From assembly GCA_002699125.1 (NCBI GenBank), contig PABI01000028.1, positions 1 to 51,601 on the forward strand: DNA of 51,601 nt, written 5' to 3'. Of this stretch, positions 24,186 to 35,000 are shown piece after piece. Numbering within the stretch: position 1 is the first letter of the stretch; every line of letters begins with the position of its first letter. The position numbers were made by a program, and so were the translations under genes. The notes beneath the pieces were generated by a model. It was not told where the DNA came from. It made no database searches and was given only the letters and a program-made list of their open reading frames with translations. The stretch comes from Anaerolineaceae bacterium (GTDB lineage: Bacteria > Chloroflexota > Anaerolineae > Promineifilales > Promineifilaceae).

Positions 24186-24935
24186 CTAAATCGGCCACTG
24201 CCATGTCTGCAACTGCCACTCCCGCCCCTCGGCGATGACGGCCCCAGCGTAGCCTGTGGCCGGTTCCAGGTTTTCCAACTTCCAGCGGGCGGCGGCCTCC
24301 CGGCTGCCCTTCACTTGCAGCAGTTCGGCCGGCTCGCCCGGCTTCAGCGTCACATCAAATGAGTCCAGCGGGCAGGAAAGCCCTTCGCCAATCACCTTGA
24401 TGAACGCCTCTTTGCGCGTCCAGCAGTTGAAAAACGCCTGGGGTTTTTGCACGGCGGGAACGGCCGTAAACACCGCCACCTCATTCGCTGAGAAAAACCG
24501 CTCGGCAATTTGCTCACCGTCGTCTAACGGCCGTACCTGCTCAATATCCACCCCCACTTCGCGCTGCCGGGCAAAGGCCAGAAGCGCTACCCCCTGCGCG
24601 TGCGAGATGTTGAAGCGCACGCCGGACTGCGCCTGTTCAGCCGCCAGTTCCGGCTTGCCGTGGTCGCCGTAGACAAAAGCGATTTGGTGGGCAGGCAAAT
24701 TCAAATAACTGCCTAACAACTGGCGCAGCAAGCCCCGCGCGACGATGTAATGGTTCCGGTCGCGATCAAAATAAAAGCGCTTGGCCCGTGCCTGTTCATC
24801 CGGGGCCAGGTGCTGCCAGAATTGGTTAAGCTGTGTTTGCGGCCGGTTGAGGGAGGCAACCCAAACATGGAGTTCAGCCTGGGGTAAGGTTGGTTTGGCT
24901 GGCGGCAAGGGCCAGGTGGAACGAAACGAGGTCAT
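24186..24935 (-). CDS. 4'-Phosphopantetheinyl transferase (Sfp type)
   Basis: A 249-residue Sfp-type enzyme that transfers 4'-phosphopantetheine from CoA to the Ser of carrier domains, activating the PCP/ACP domains of this cluster. Signature motifs are 'RFNISHAQG', 'VGVDIEQVRPL' (metal-binding Asp/Glu) and 'FFNCWTRKEAFIKVIGEGLS' (the W-x-x-K-E-A motif). Its ATG overlaps the stop of the terminal NRPS gene as ATGA (24932-24935), so the two are translationally coupled. It is the last dedicated gene of the minus-strand biosynthetic operon. Confidence 0.92.
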   Translation of the reverse strand: MTSFRSTWPLPPAKPTLPQAELHVWVASLNRPQTQLNQFWQHLAPDEQARAKRFYFDRDRNHYIVARGLLRQLLGSYLNLPAHQIAFVYGDHGKPELAAEQAQSGVRFNISHAQGVALLAFARQREVGVDIEQVRPLDDGEQIAERFFSANEVAVFTAVPAVQKPQAFFNCWTRKEAFIKVIGEGLSCPLDSFDVTLKPGEPAELLQVKGSREAAARWKLENLEPATGYAGAVIAEGREWQLQTWQWPI

Positions 24936-27900
24936 GCAAAGGGTTCCAGATGTTGTTTGAGCTCGGCGGCAACCTGATCGATGTACGGCCGTTTCAAAAT
25001 GCCCAGATGGGTCGATTCTACCGCGTACATTTTTAGCCCTTCTTCAGGCAGATCAGACCAGCCCAACGATTTGTCACCACCGTTTTCTAGAGTGGAATAA
25101 AACAGCACAGCCGCACCCGGATAGTGCTGCGGCCAGTAGCTTTGGGTCGCCTGTGTGGAAACAACGTGCATAAAATAAAAGTCGTGGAAGCGGGACGGCA
25201 CCACCTGCCGCCAGTTGATATATTGTTGAACTAGGCTGGCGCGACTTCTGCGCCAGATACGTACCCAGGCACGATAAAAACTGTACCAGTAGGCAGTCAA
25301 TCGATTCTTGCTGCTGTTCAAAATGTACCCCAGCCGGGCCCATCGGCCAAGTTGGGCCATATTGTTTTTGTGGCGGGCCAACCGGGCCGCGATTTCTTCG
25401 GGAGAATCATCCTGCACTGCGTTTGGCTTGTTCTGTGGTGTCGAGGGATCGATAAACACCAGCAAGCCGACCTCATCCCCGGCCCGCTGCAGCTGTTGGG
25501 CCATCTCATACACCACAATGCCGCCAAAACAGAAGCCGCTCAACAAATACGGCCCCTCTGGCTGCACCATCTTGATCTCCTGAATGTAATGAGCGGCCAT
25601 CTCTTCAACATCGGTGAAAACCGATTGGTGCGTTGTTTCATCTAACACCGGCTGCAAACCGTAAAACGGCCGTTCTGTCCCCAACACGCGCGCCAGATCA
25701 TGATAATGAAAGACGTGCCCCGCCCCGCCATGCACACAAAAGAACGGCGTTTTACTCCCCAGCGGCTGAATGGGCACTAATGAGGACCATTGGGCAGCCT
25801 GCCCGCGCTGACGAATAGCATCAGCCAGTTGAGCAACGGTAGGCGCTTCAAACAGCAGCGAGACGGGCAGGCGCACCTTGAGCCGCTTTTCAATGGCCGC
25901 AAACAGCGTCACTGCCTGCAGCGAATGGCCGCCGATCTCAAAATAGTTGGCGTCGGTGCTGATGGCGGACAGCTTGAGAACGTCCTGCCAGACCTGAAGC
26001 AGTTGAGATTCCAGCGCGTCCTGCGGTGCCACAAACGCTTCATCCATAGCGGCAGATGCACCGTCCGGCACGGGCAGCGCCTTGCGGTCGATTTTGCCAT
26101 TGGGTGTCTGCGGGAACTTTGCCAACACCACAAACGCAGCGGGCACCATGTAAGGCGGAAGGGTTTGGCGGAGGAACGGCCGTAAATCTCCCATTTCTTC
26201 ACTATCCCCCACCACGTAAGCCACCAACTGCATGCCGCTGTCAGCCATACGCGCCAGCACCAATGCATCCTGCACGGCCGTATGCTGCCGCAGCGCCGCC
26301 TCGATCTCCCCAAGCTCTATGCGAAAACCGCGGATTTTCACCTGGTGATCGATACGGCCCAGGAACTCGATACGGCCGTCGGGCAAATACCGCGCTAAAT
26401 CCCCGGTTTTATACAATCGCTCCCCAGCGACCGCGCCAAACGGATTGGGGATAAATTTTTCGGCCGTCAGATCGGGCCGGTTCAGGTAACCGCGGGCCAG
26501 ACCGCGCCCGGCAATGTGAATCTCGCCCGCCACGCCCACCGGCACCGACTGAAGCTGCGGATTGAGCAAATAAATCTGCGTATTGGGCAGAGGCTGGCCA
26601 ATAACAGGTGTGGGATCGTCGGCGCAGAGAACGGCCGTGATCGCCCCCACCGTCCCTTCTGTTGGCCCATAGCCATTGACAAATTGCCGCCCCGGTGCCC
26701 ATTTAGCCACGATCTCCGCCGAACATGCTTCGCCCGCCGAAATAATGGTGCGCAAAGTAGGAAAATCGGCCGGGTTGAGCAGCGCCAAGGCCGAGGGAGG
26801 CAGCGTCACCACGCTGACCGCCTGCTGCTGCATCAACCGCACGAAGTCTGCGCCCATCAGCAAATCTTCTTTGTCGGCCAACACCAGTGCGGCACCGTTG
26901 AGCAGCGCCAGCAAAAAATCGGCCACGGAGGCATCAAAGCTGAACGAAGCAAATTGCAAGATACGGCTCTGGGCATCGATTTGGCAGCGCTGCCCCATCG
27001 CCAAACCAAAGTTCACCAGCCCGCGATGCGTCACCCCCACCCCTTTGGGACGCCCGGTGGAGCCAGATGTGTAAATGACGTAAGCGAGGTTGTCCAAGGT
27101 GACGCCTCTGGTGGGATTGTGGGTTGGTTGATGGGCAATCTGATCATTCCAATCTCGGTCGAGGCAAACGGCCGTCACCAGCCCATCATCCAGGTTGTCG
27201 TGCAGCGCCGCCGTTGTCAAAACCAGGGTCAGGTCGGCGTCATCTATCATGTAGCGCAGCCGGTCAGTGGGATAAGCCGGGTCCAGCGGCACGTAAGCCG
27301 CGCCCGCCTTCCACACCGCCAGGACGGCAATCACCATCTCAAACGAACGATTGGCAAAAATGCCCACTTTGCTTTCCGGGCCGATGCCGCGTGCTTGCAG
27401 GGCGTGGGCCAACTGGTTGGCTCTGGCGTTCAGCGCCGCGTAGCTCATCTGCTGTCGGCCGTAAATCAGCGCTGGTGCGTCTGGGGTTTGTTCAGCCAGG
27501 TGGATGAACAGTTCATGGGCGAAGGGGATTTCTGGGAGGGAAACGGCCGTATCATTCCAATCCACCAACAGTTGCCGCCGCTCTACCGGCGTGAGCATAT
27601 TTAGCTGGCCAATCGGGCTGTCAGGCTGTTGCAGCAGGCCGGTGAGCAGCGTTTGCCAATGGACCAACATGCGCTGGATGGTTTCTGGCGAAAACAAATC
27701 GGTATTGTAATTGAGGCTGCATCGGAACTGCTCCCCTTCCCTGCCTACGGAAAGCGTCAGATCAAATTGGGCTATGCCGTTGTCCAGGTCGATGGGCGTG
27801 ATGGTGAGGTTGGGTAACGGCCGTTCCGTTAATCCCCCTTCCCGATAGGTAAACATCACCTGGAACAGCGGATCGGTGCTCAGGTTGCGCTCCGGCTGGA

Positions 27901-29017
27901 GCAGCTCCACCAGCTTTTCAAAAGGCACGTCAGGATGGTCGTAGGCGGTGGTGGCGGTGTGACGCACCTGGGCCAGAAGCTGCCGGAACGTCTGCCAACC
28001 ATTCACCTGGCTGCGCAGCACCAGCGTGTTGACAAAAAAGCCAACCAGACCTTCCAACTCCGCCTGCTGCCGGTTGGCTATGGGCGTGCCCACCAAAATG
28101 TCTTCCTGTGCCGTGTAGCGATGCAGCAGCACCTTAAACGCCGCCAACAGCAGCATAAACGGCGTGCTGCCGGTTTGCTGGCATAAAGCCATTACCCGGC
28201 TGGTGAGCGAGGACGGAAGCAGCATGGCAGCAAACGCACCGTCGTGGGTTTTTACGGCCGGGCGCGGCTTGTCGGTAGGCAGCTGCAAAATGGGCAGCTC
28301 GCCCGCCAACTGCGTTTGCCAATAATCAAGCTGAGCTTGCAGCGTCTCGCCCGCCAGCCAGTTGCGCTGCCATAAAGCATAGTCGGCGTACTGGATAGGC
28401 AATTCAGGCAGGTGCGGCTGCTGCTTACGGCTGATGGCCCCGTACAGCGCCACCAGCTCATCCACCACAATGCCCGCCGACCAACCATCAAACACAATGT
28501 GGTGAAAGACAAGCAGCAAAATGTGTTCGTTTTCACCTGACTGCAACAGATGGAAGCGCAGGAGCGGACCTTTTTCTAAATCGAAAGGGTGTTGCACGGC
28601 CGTTCGCAAAACAGCATCCAGTTCATCGGTCGATACACTTATTTTGTCCAGCGTCACCGGCCAGTTTTCGTGGATGATTTGCTGGGGAGTGCCGGAAACG
28701 GCCGTAAACGTGGTGCGCAAACTTTCGTGCCGCTGTACCAATGCCTGGCACGCCTGAGCCAAGGCCGCTTCATCCAATGTACCCGTGAGTCGCAAAGCCA
28801 GCGGCGTATTAAACAGCGAGCTGTCCGGCGTGAGCGCCTGCAAAAACCAGAGGCGCTGTTGCGCAAATGAAAGCGGCAGCGGCTCGTCTGCCTGGGGGCG
28901 TGGCGGGATTGCAGGCGTGACGGCCGTTTCCGCCAGACCTTCATCGGCCAATAAAAGATCGAGGAGATCTAACTTGTCCCCGGAAAAGTTGAAAGTGCTG
29001 TTGGGCAAGTCAGTCAT
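24932..29017 (-). CDS. NRPS terminal module, C-A-PCP-TE with cysteine thioesterase
   Basis: A 1361-residue termination module. The condensation domain opens with 'LSFAQQRLWFLQAL' (an LCL-type opening) and has 'HHIVFDGWS' near residue 173. The adenylation domain has 'YTSGSTGRPKGV' near 652 and 'NGKIDRKALP' near 975. Reading specificity positions by GrsA numbering gives D-A-A-T-I-A-G-V-G-K, closest to Phe/Tyr-type codes but not an exact textbook match. The carrier is 'EIGGHSLQ' near 1029. The thioesterase, about 1110-1350, has 'SGFCFGGIVV' with Cys1163 where most have Ser. TE domains with a G-x-C-x-G nucleophile are known in NRPSs. The gene starts 8 bases after the preceding NRPS gene ends and overlaps the PPTase gene. 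Confidence 0.93.
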   Translation of the reverse strand: MTDLPNSTFNFSGDKLDLLDLLLADEGLAETAVTPAIPPRPQADEPLPLSFAQQRLWFLQALTPDSSLFNTPLALRLTGTLDEAALAQACQALVQRHESLRTTFTAVSGTPQQIIHENWPVTLDKISVSTDELDAVLRTAVQHPFDLEKGPLLRFHLLQSGENEHILLLVFHHIVFDGWSAGIVVDELVALYGAISRKQQPHLPELPIQYADYALWQRNWLAGETLQAQLDYWQTQLAGELPILQLPTDKPRPAVKTHDGAFAAMLLPSSLTSRVMALCQQTGSTPFMLLLAAFKVLLHRYTAQEDILVGTPIANRQQAELEGLVGFFVNTLVLRSQVNGWQTFRQLLAQVRHTATTAYDHPDVPFEKLVELLQPERNLSTDPLFQVMFTYREGGLTERPLPNLTITPIDLDNGIAQFDLTLSVGREGEQFRCSLNYNTDLFSPETIQRMLVHWQTLLTGLLQQPDSPIGQLNMLTPVERRQLLVDWNDTAVSLPEIPFAHELFIHLAEQTPDAPALIYGRQQMSYAALNARANQLAHALQARGIGPESKVGIFANRSFEMVIAVLAVWKAGAAYVPLDPAYPTDRLRYMIDDADLTLVLTTAALHDNLDDGLVTAVCLDRDWNDQIAHQPTHNPTRGVTLDNLAYVIYTSGSTGRPKGVGVTHRGLVNFGLAMGQRCQIDAQSRILQFASFSFDASVADFLLALLNGAALVLADKEDLLMGADFVRLMQQQAVSVVTLPPSALALLNPADFPTLRTIISAGEACSAEIVAKWAPGRQFVNGYGPTEGTVGAITAVLCADDPTPVIGQPLPNTQIYLLNPQLQSVPVGVAGEIHIAGRGLARGYLNRPDLTAEKFIPNPFGAVAGERLYKTGDLARYLPDGRIEFLGRIDHQVKIRGFRIELGEIEAALRQHTAVQDALVLARMADSGMQLVAYVVGDSEEMGDLRPFLRQTLPPYMVPAAFVVLAKFPQTPNGKIDRKALPVPDGASAAMDEAFVAPQDALESQLLQVWQDVLKLSAISTDANYFEIGGHSLQAVTLFAAIEKRLKVRLPVSLLFEAPTVAQLADAIRQRGQAAQWSSLVPIQPLGSKTPFFCVHGGAGHVFHYHDLARVLGTERPFYGLQPVLDETTHQSVFTDVEEMAAHYIQEIKMVQPEGPYLLSGFCFGGIVVYEMAQQLQRAGDEVGLLVFIDPSTPQNKPNAVQDDSPEEIAARLARHKNNMAQLGRWARLGYILNSSKNRLTAYWYSFYRAWVRIWRRSRASLVQQYINWRQVVPSRFHDFYFMHVVSTQATQSYWPQHYPGAAVLFYSTLENGGDKSLGWSDLPEEGLKMYAVESTHLGILKRPYIDQVAAELKQHLEPFA

Positions 29018-29024
29018 GGTGATG

Positions 29025-32000
29025 TTAACGCTTTTGGCTCAACAATTGCGCGGCTTCCTCATCAGACAGCTGCGACAATTTGATGAGAAGCTGGGCTACC
29101 TTCATAACCTGCGCCTGATTATTGGGTGGCTGCTGTATCACCTCGGCCAACTCAGCCACGGTAGGCGCATCAAACAAAGCCCGCAGCGGCAGCGCAATGC
29201 GCAGCATTTGCCGCAGGCGCGTCACCAGCTGGGTGGCCAGCAGGGAGTGTCCGCCCAGCTCAAAAAAGTTGTCGTTGATGCCAACACGATCCAGCTTGAG
29301 TATTTCGGCCCACACGTTGGCGATAACCGTTTCCACATCATCACGCGGCGGGACGTATTCGGTAGCGGCCGTTACCGTGGGCGCGGGCAAGGCCTTACGG
29401 TCAATTTTCCCATTGGGCGTCAGCGGAAAGGCATCTAGCAACACAAACGTTGCCGGGACCATGTAAGTCGGCAGCCGCTGGCCCAACGTGGCGCGCAAGT
29501 CAGCGACGTCCAGAGTGTGCCCCACTACGTAAGCCACCAACTGCGGCCCGGTTCCAGCATCATCTCTGGCCAGTACAAGCGCATCGCGAACGGCCGCTTG
29601 CCGCCGCAGCACCGTCTCAATTTCGCCCAGCTCAATACGATAACCGCGAATCTTCACCTGGTGGTCCAACCGGCCTAGAAACTCGATGTTGCCATCGGGT
29701 AGGTAGCGGACGAGATCGCCGGTTCGGTAAACAGTAGTCGGTGGTCGGTAATCGGTAATCCGTGAACCGTTAACCGATAACGGATTACCGATTACGGATA
29801 ACGGGATAAAGCGTTCCGCCGTCAGCTCCGGCCGGTTCAAGTAGCCGCGGGCCACGCCAATACCGCCGATGTACAGTTCGCCCGGCGTGCCAACGGGAAC
29901 GGGCTGTTGGGCCTCGTTGAGGATGAACAGCTGCACATTGTCGATGGGGCGGCCAATGTGGGGTTTAGCGTCGTCTGGGGTGAGAACGGCTGTTGTGGCA
30001 CAAACAGTCGCTTCGGTGGGGCCATACCCGTTGACAAACCGTCGTCCCGCCGACCAGCGGGCCATCACAGCGACGGAACACGCCTCACCAGCAGCCACGA
30101 CGGTTTGCAAAGTGGGGAAATCGTCCGGGTTAAGAATAGCTAAAGCGGAGGGTGGCAGGGTAACGGCCGTAATCTCCTGTTCTTTCACCAAAGCTACCAA
30201 ATCCGGGCCAGGCAGCATTGCTTCGGCGTCAGCCAAAACCAGCGTTGCGCCCGCCGTCAGCGTGACAAACATTTCCGAGACCGACGCATCAAAGCCAAAG
30301 GCAGCAAATTGCAGCATGCGGCTCTCGGGCACAATGGCAAACGCTTTATGCTGCGCCTGTGCCAGGTTGGGCAGGCCACGATGGGGTACCACCACACCTT
30401 TCGGCTGGCCCGTCGAACCAGACGTGTAGATGATGTAGGCGGCGTTTTCGGCCGTTGCTCCACTGGCAGGATTTTCATCGCTGCAAGAATCGATTTTGGG
30501 CCAGTCGGAATCCAATCTAATTGTGAATTCTGAATGATTAATTATGAATTGTGAATAAGCATCATCTGCTACCAATTTTTCTTGTGTCAGCAGCACTTTT
30601 GGCTTTGCGTCAGTCAGCATGAATTGAATGCGCTCTGCCGGATAGCTGGGATCGAGCGGCAGGTAGGCGCCACCAGCTTTGAGCACAGCCAGGGCAGCAA
30701 TGACCATCTCTGGCGAGCGATGAAGGTACACGGCCACGATGGTTTCCGGGCCAACGCCTCGTGCCTGCAAGAAGTGAGCCAGCTGGTTGGCTTTGGCATT
30801 GAGCTGGGCGTAGGTAAGCTGCTGATTCTGGTAGGAGACGGCCGTTTGCCCGCCCATCTCTACCACAATCTGTGCCACCCACTCATGGATCAGAGAATGG
30901 GGAACGGCCGTTTGCGTTGCGTTCCAATCGCTCAGCAATTGCTGCAACTCAGCCTTGCTTAGCGGCGAGAACGTTTGGTGCGAGGCATCTGGCTGTGCGG
31001 CCAAGGCGGCCAGCGCACGCTCAAAATAATCGGCCAGCCGCTCAATTTGGGGCAGGCCAAACTCAGCCGGATTGTATTCCAGCCGCAGCTCCAGCGTGCC
31101 ATCAACCGAATTCAGCTCTGCCTCGACTGCCAGATCAAAGTTGGCATGGCCATAAAATCGCTCATCCATAATTTTGATCTGGTCATCGTTGGCCAATTCA
31201 TCAAAAACGTGAAAATGAAGATAGTTAAACGGCACTTCAAACAGCGGCTGCCCGCCCAGCATCTGCTGCATTTCCGCCAGCGGAAAGCGGCGATGGGGCA
31301 GCAGCACCTTCTCTGTGGCAAAGGTTTGCCGAATGAGATCAAGCCAGCTGCCATCGGTCAATTTTTGGCGGAAGGGCACGGTGTTGAGGAACAGTCCCAG
31401 GGCCCGCTCACTGCCGCTTTGTTCAGGACGGCCGTTCATCACCAGACCACTCAGCACCTCATCCTGCCCGCAGACAAAACCCAAAATCTTTAGATGCACC
31501 GCCAGCAAGACGCTCTTGAGCGGCACACCTGCCTGCTGGGCTGCCTGATGCAGCTGGTTCACCTGTTTAGCCGGAATGATGGTGCGGTGCACGGCCGTTT
31601 CCGGCATTTCATCTTTCACTTCCGGCAGCGGCAGGCGCGGCATCGTACTGACACTGCTGTCGGCTAAATGCTCCTGCCAAAACGTCCGCGACACGTCTGA
31701 AGTGAGAATCGCTTGCTCCGCCGCCACAAATTTACGGTAGGGCACACCTGGCCCTGAGGCGATGAAGTTCCCCGCGAGCAAAGCCTGGTACGCCTGGAAC
31801 AGCTCGGTTACCAGCGAAGCCACGCTCCAACCATCCATAATGGCATGATGTTCGGCCATGATCATCTGGAAACGGGTGGCGCTGCGCTGGAAGAAATGAA
31901 AGCGCAGCAGCGGTGGCTGCGTCCAATCAAACTTTTCAGCAACCGTCTGCTGCACCCAGCAGCTAATTTCTGCTGCCTGTGCGTCAGGCTCAAGCGGGCG

Positions 32001-35000
32001 CAAATCGTGCAGCGTTACCGGGATTGTCACCTGAGGCCAGACCAGCTGCAATGGCTCGCTGTAAGTGACCAGGTCAAAGCTGGTGCGCAGGATGGTGTGT
32101 TTCTGTGCCAGCTGCTGCACGGCCGTTTGCAGTAATCTGCCATCAAACACCCCTTCAATCTGCCAGCTGGTGACGTTGTGGTAGACGGCCGTTTCCGCCG
32201 CCAACTCCGAGTGGAACAACATGCCCGCCTGTAATTTGCTCAGCGGATACGCATCTTCAACCTCAGGCGGCAGCTGGCTGCGGTCCGTCTGGCTGATGAG
32301 GTCAAATGGCGCGGTTTCTATCGCCGCCACGCCGGCTTCCACCAGCTCAATGCGAGCAATCTGCTCCGACAGGCGGCCAATGGTTTGCAGGTTAAACAAA
32401 TCGGCCAGGGAAAAGTTCAGCCCGGCCTGCCGGGCCTGGGCCAGCACCTGAATGCTGCGGATGGAGTCACCGCCCAGCTCAAAATAGTTATCGTCAATGC
32501 CCACGCGAGGTACCTTGAGCACCCGGCGCCAAATGTCGGCCAGGATTTCTTCGGCGCGGGTGCGCGGGGGCGTGTACGGCCGTTCCAAATCCAGGCGCGC
32601 TTCATCTGGGCGAGGCAGCGCACGCCGGTCAATTTTGCCATTGGTGGTCAGCGGGAAGGCATCTAGCAGCACAAACGCGGCGGGAATCATGTAAGCTGGC
32701 AGCCGCGTCTGCAAGAAGCTGCGCAAATCGGCTACACTTACCGAATGGCCTTCCTCGGTGTTCGGCACCAGGTAAGCCACCAGCTGCTTGTCGGCACCGT
32801 CGCCTACAGCCAACACCAACACCTGGCGAACGGCCGTGTGGCTGCCCAATGCAGCCTCAATCTCCCCCAGCTCAATACGAAAACCGCGAATCTTCACCTG
32901 ATGATCAATGCGGCCCAGATACTCGATATCACCATCGGGCAGCCAGCGGGCAAGATCGCCGGTTCGGTAGACAGTGTTCAGTCGGTCAATATCCAGTGAC
33001 TGATTACTGAATACTGGTAACTGGACGAATCGCTCTGCTGTGAGCTCCGGCCGGTTCAAATACCCCGCCGCTACACCCGCGCCGCCGACGTAAATTTCGC
33101 CGGGCACGCCAATGGGCACGGGCTGCCGCTGCGGGTCCAGGATGAAAAGCTGCAAATCGGGGATGGGCTGGCCGATGACGCTGCCAGGAGCTTGAACCAC
33201 GTCGTTGCTGTAAATGGGACGATAAGTGACGTGCACGGTGGTTTCGGTGATGCCGTACATGTTGATCAGCTGCGGCTTTTGGTCACCGTGGCGGTCGAAC
33301 CAGGGCTGCAGCGTGTTTAGCTCCAGCGCCTCACCGCCAAAGATGACGTACCGCAAGGCCAGATTTTCATCTGGCCCAACTTCAGCCTCCGCCTGAATAA
33401 GTTGGCGGAAAGCAGAGGGCGTCTGATTCAAAACAGTCACCCCTTCTTGCGCCAGTAGACGATAAAAGTCATGGGGTGAGCGGCTGGTGAGGTAAGGAAC
33501 CACCACCAAACGGCCTCCGTACAGCAGCGCACCCCAAATCTCCCACACAGAAAAATCAAAAGCGTAGGAATGGAACAGCGTCCAGACATCATTTTGTTCA
33601 AAATGGTACCAATCGTCGGTGGCCTGCATTAAACGCATGACGTTGTAATGGGTCACCAACACGCCCTTGGGCTTGCCCGTCGAGCCAGAAGTGTAAATGA
33701 CATAGGCGCGGTTATGCGGCCGTACGGCGCTGGTGGGGTTTGTGGTGGGATGCGTGGCAATTTGAGGCCAGTCGGTATCAAGTTTAATTGTGAATTGTGA
33801 ATCGTGAATTGTGAATTGTGAATTATCACCAGCAACCAGGCTTTCCTGCGTCAGCAGCGCGACTGGCTTTGCATCCTCCAGCATAAAGGCAAGGCGATCC
33901 TCGGGATAGGCCGTGTCCATTGGCAGGTAAGCCCCACCCGCTTTGAGGACGCCCAAAATGGCGATGACCATTTCTAATGAGCGTTCCAGATAGAGCGCCA
34001 CCAGATCGTCAGGCTGTACACCTTGCTGCTGCAAGAAGTGAGCCAGCTGATTGGCCCGCTCGTTTAGCTGTTGATAGGTGAGCGTCTGCTCTTCAAAGGT
34101 AAGCGCCGGGGCATGAGGCGTTTGCGCCGCCTGCCGCGCCACCTGTTCATGAATGCACTCCTGTGGCTCGAAATTCAGATCAGACCGGTTCCAGGCGACC
34201 AACAGTTGTTCCCGTTCGGTGGGGGTGAGCATGGGTAGTTGAGCAACGGCCGTATCCGGCTGCGCCACCATTCCCGTTAGCAAGGTTTGCCAGTGGCCAA
34301 ACAGTCGCTCAATGGCAGCCGCGTCAAACCGCTCATCGTCGTAAATAAAGAAGAAGTGAACCGTGGCCGCTTCGGGCAAAATGCGGATTGTCAGCGGATA
34401 GTTGGTGCGCTCTACGGTAGGATGTCGCTGCACCCGCAAGCCGGTTCCCTGCCCCAGCCCATCGCTCTGCGGATAGTTTTCAAAAGCAAGCAGCGCAGCA
34501 AAGAGAGATTGATCCTTGGGAAGTTCGCTCCACCCCTGGATTTTGACCAACGGCGTGTGCTCATGCTGCTGCACGCGAAGCTGATTTTGTTGGAACGTTT
34601 GCAGCCAGTCCAGTGCGCTCTGGTTGGCGGCTACCTGGGCACGCACCGGCAGGGAGTTGATAAACACGCCGGCCATGTGTTCAACGCCCGGCAGCGGAAC
34701 CGAACGGCCGGAAACGGTGGTGCCGTAGAGCACGTCTGGTTCGCCACTGTAACGGCTGAGCAGCAAGGCCCAGGCTGCCTGGATAACGTTGCTCAGCGTC
34801 AGGCGATGCTCGCGGGCAAAGGCTTGCAAGTTGGTTACCAACTCCGGTGGCAGTGCCAGGCGCAGTTCATCATACCGGGCGGATTGGTGGGGCAACCGCT
34901 CAGTTTTGCGGTCGATGTTGAGCGGTGTAGGGGCGGCAAAACCGCGCAGATAATCGCGCCAGAACGGCTCATCAGTTGGCTGCTTGTTTAACCAGGTGAT

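Noticed and set aside
26516..27604. Open frame of 362 codons on the plus strand
   Set aside because: Antisense to the A domain of the terminal NRPS gene; no recognisable domain.
29739..29808. Possible CRISPR or direct-repeat array
   Set aside because: Units are only 7 bases, contiguous without spacers and inside a coding A domain, so this is a short tandem repeat and not CRISPR.
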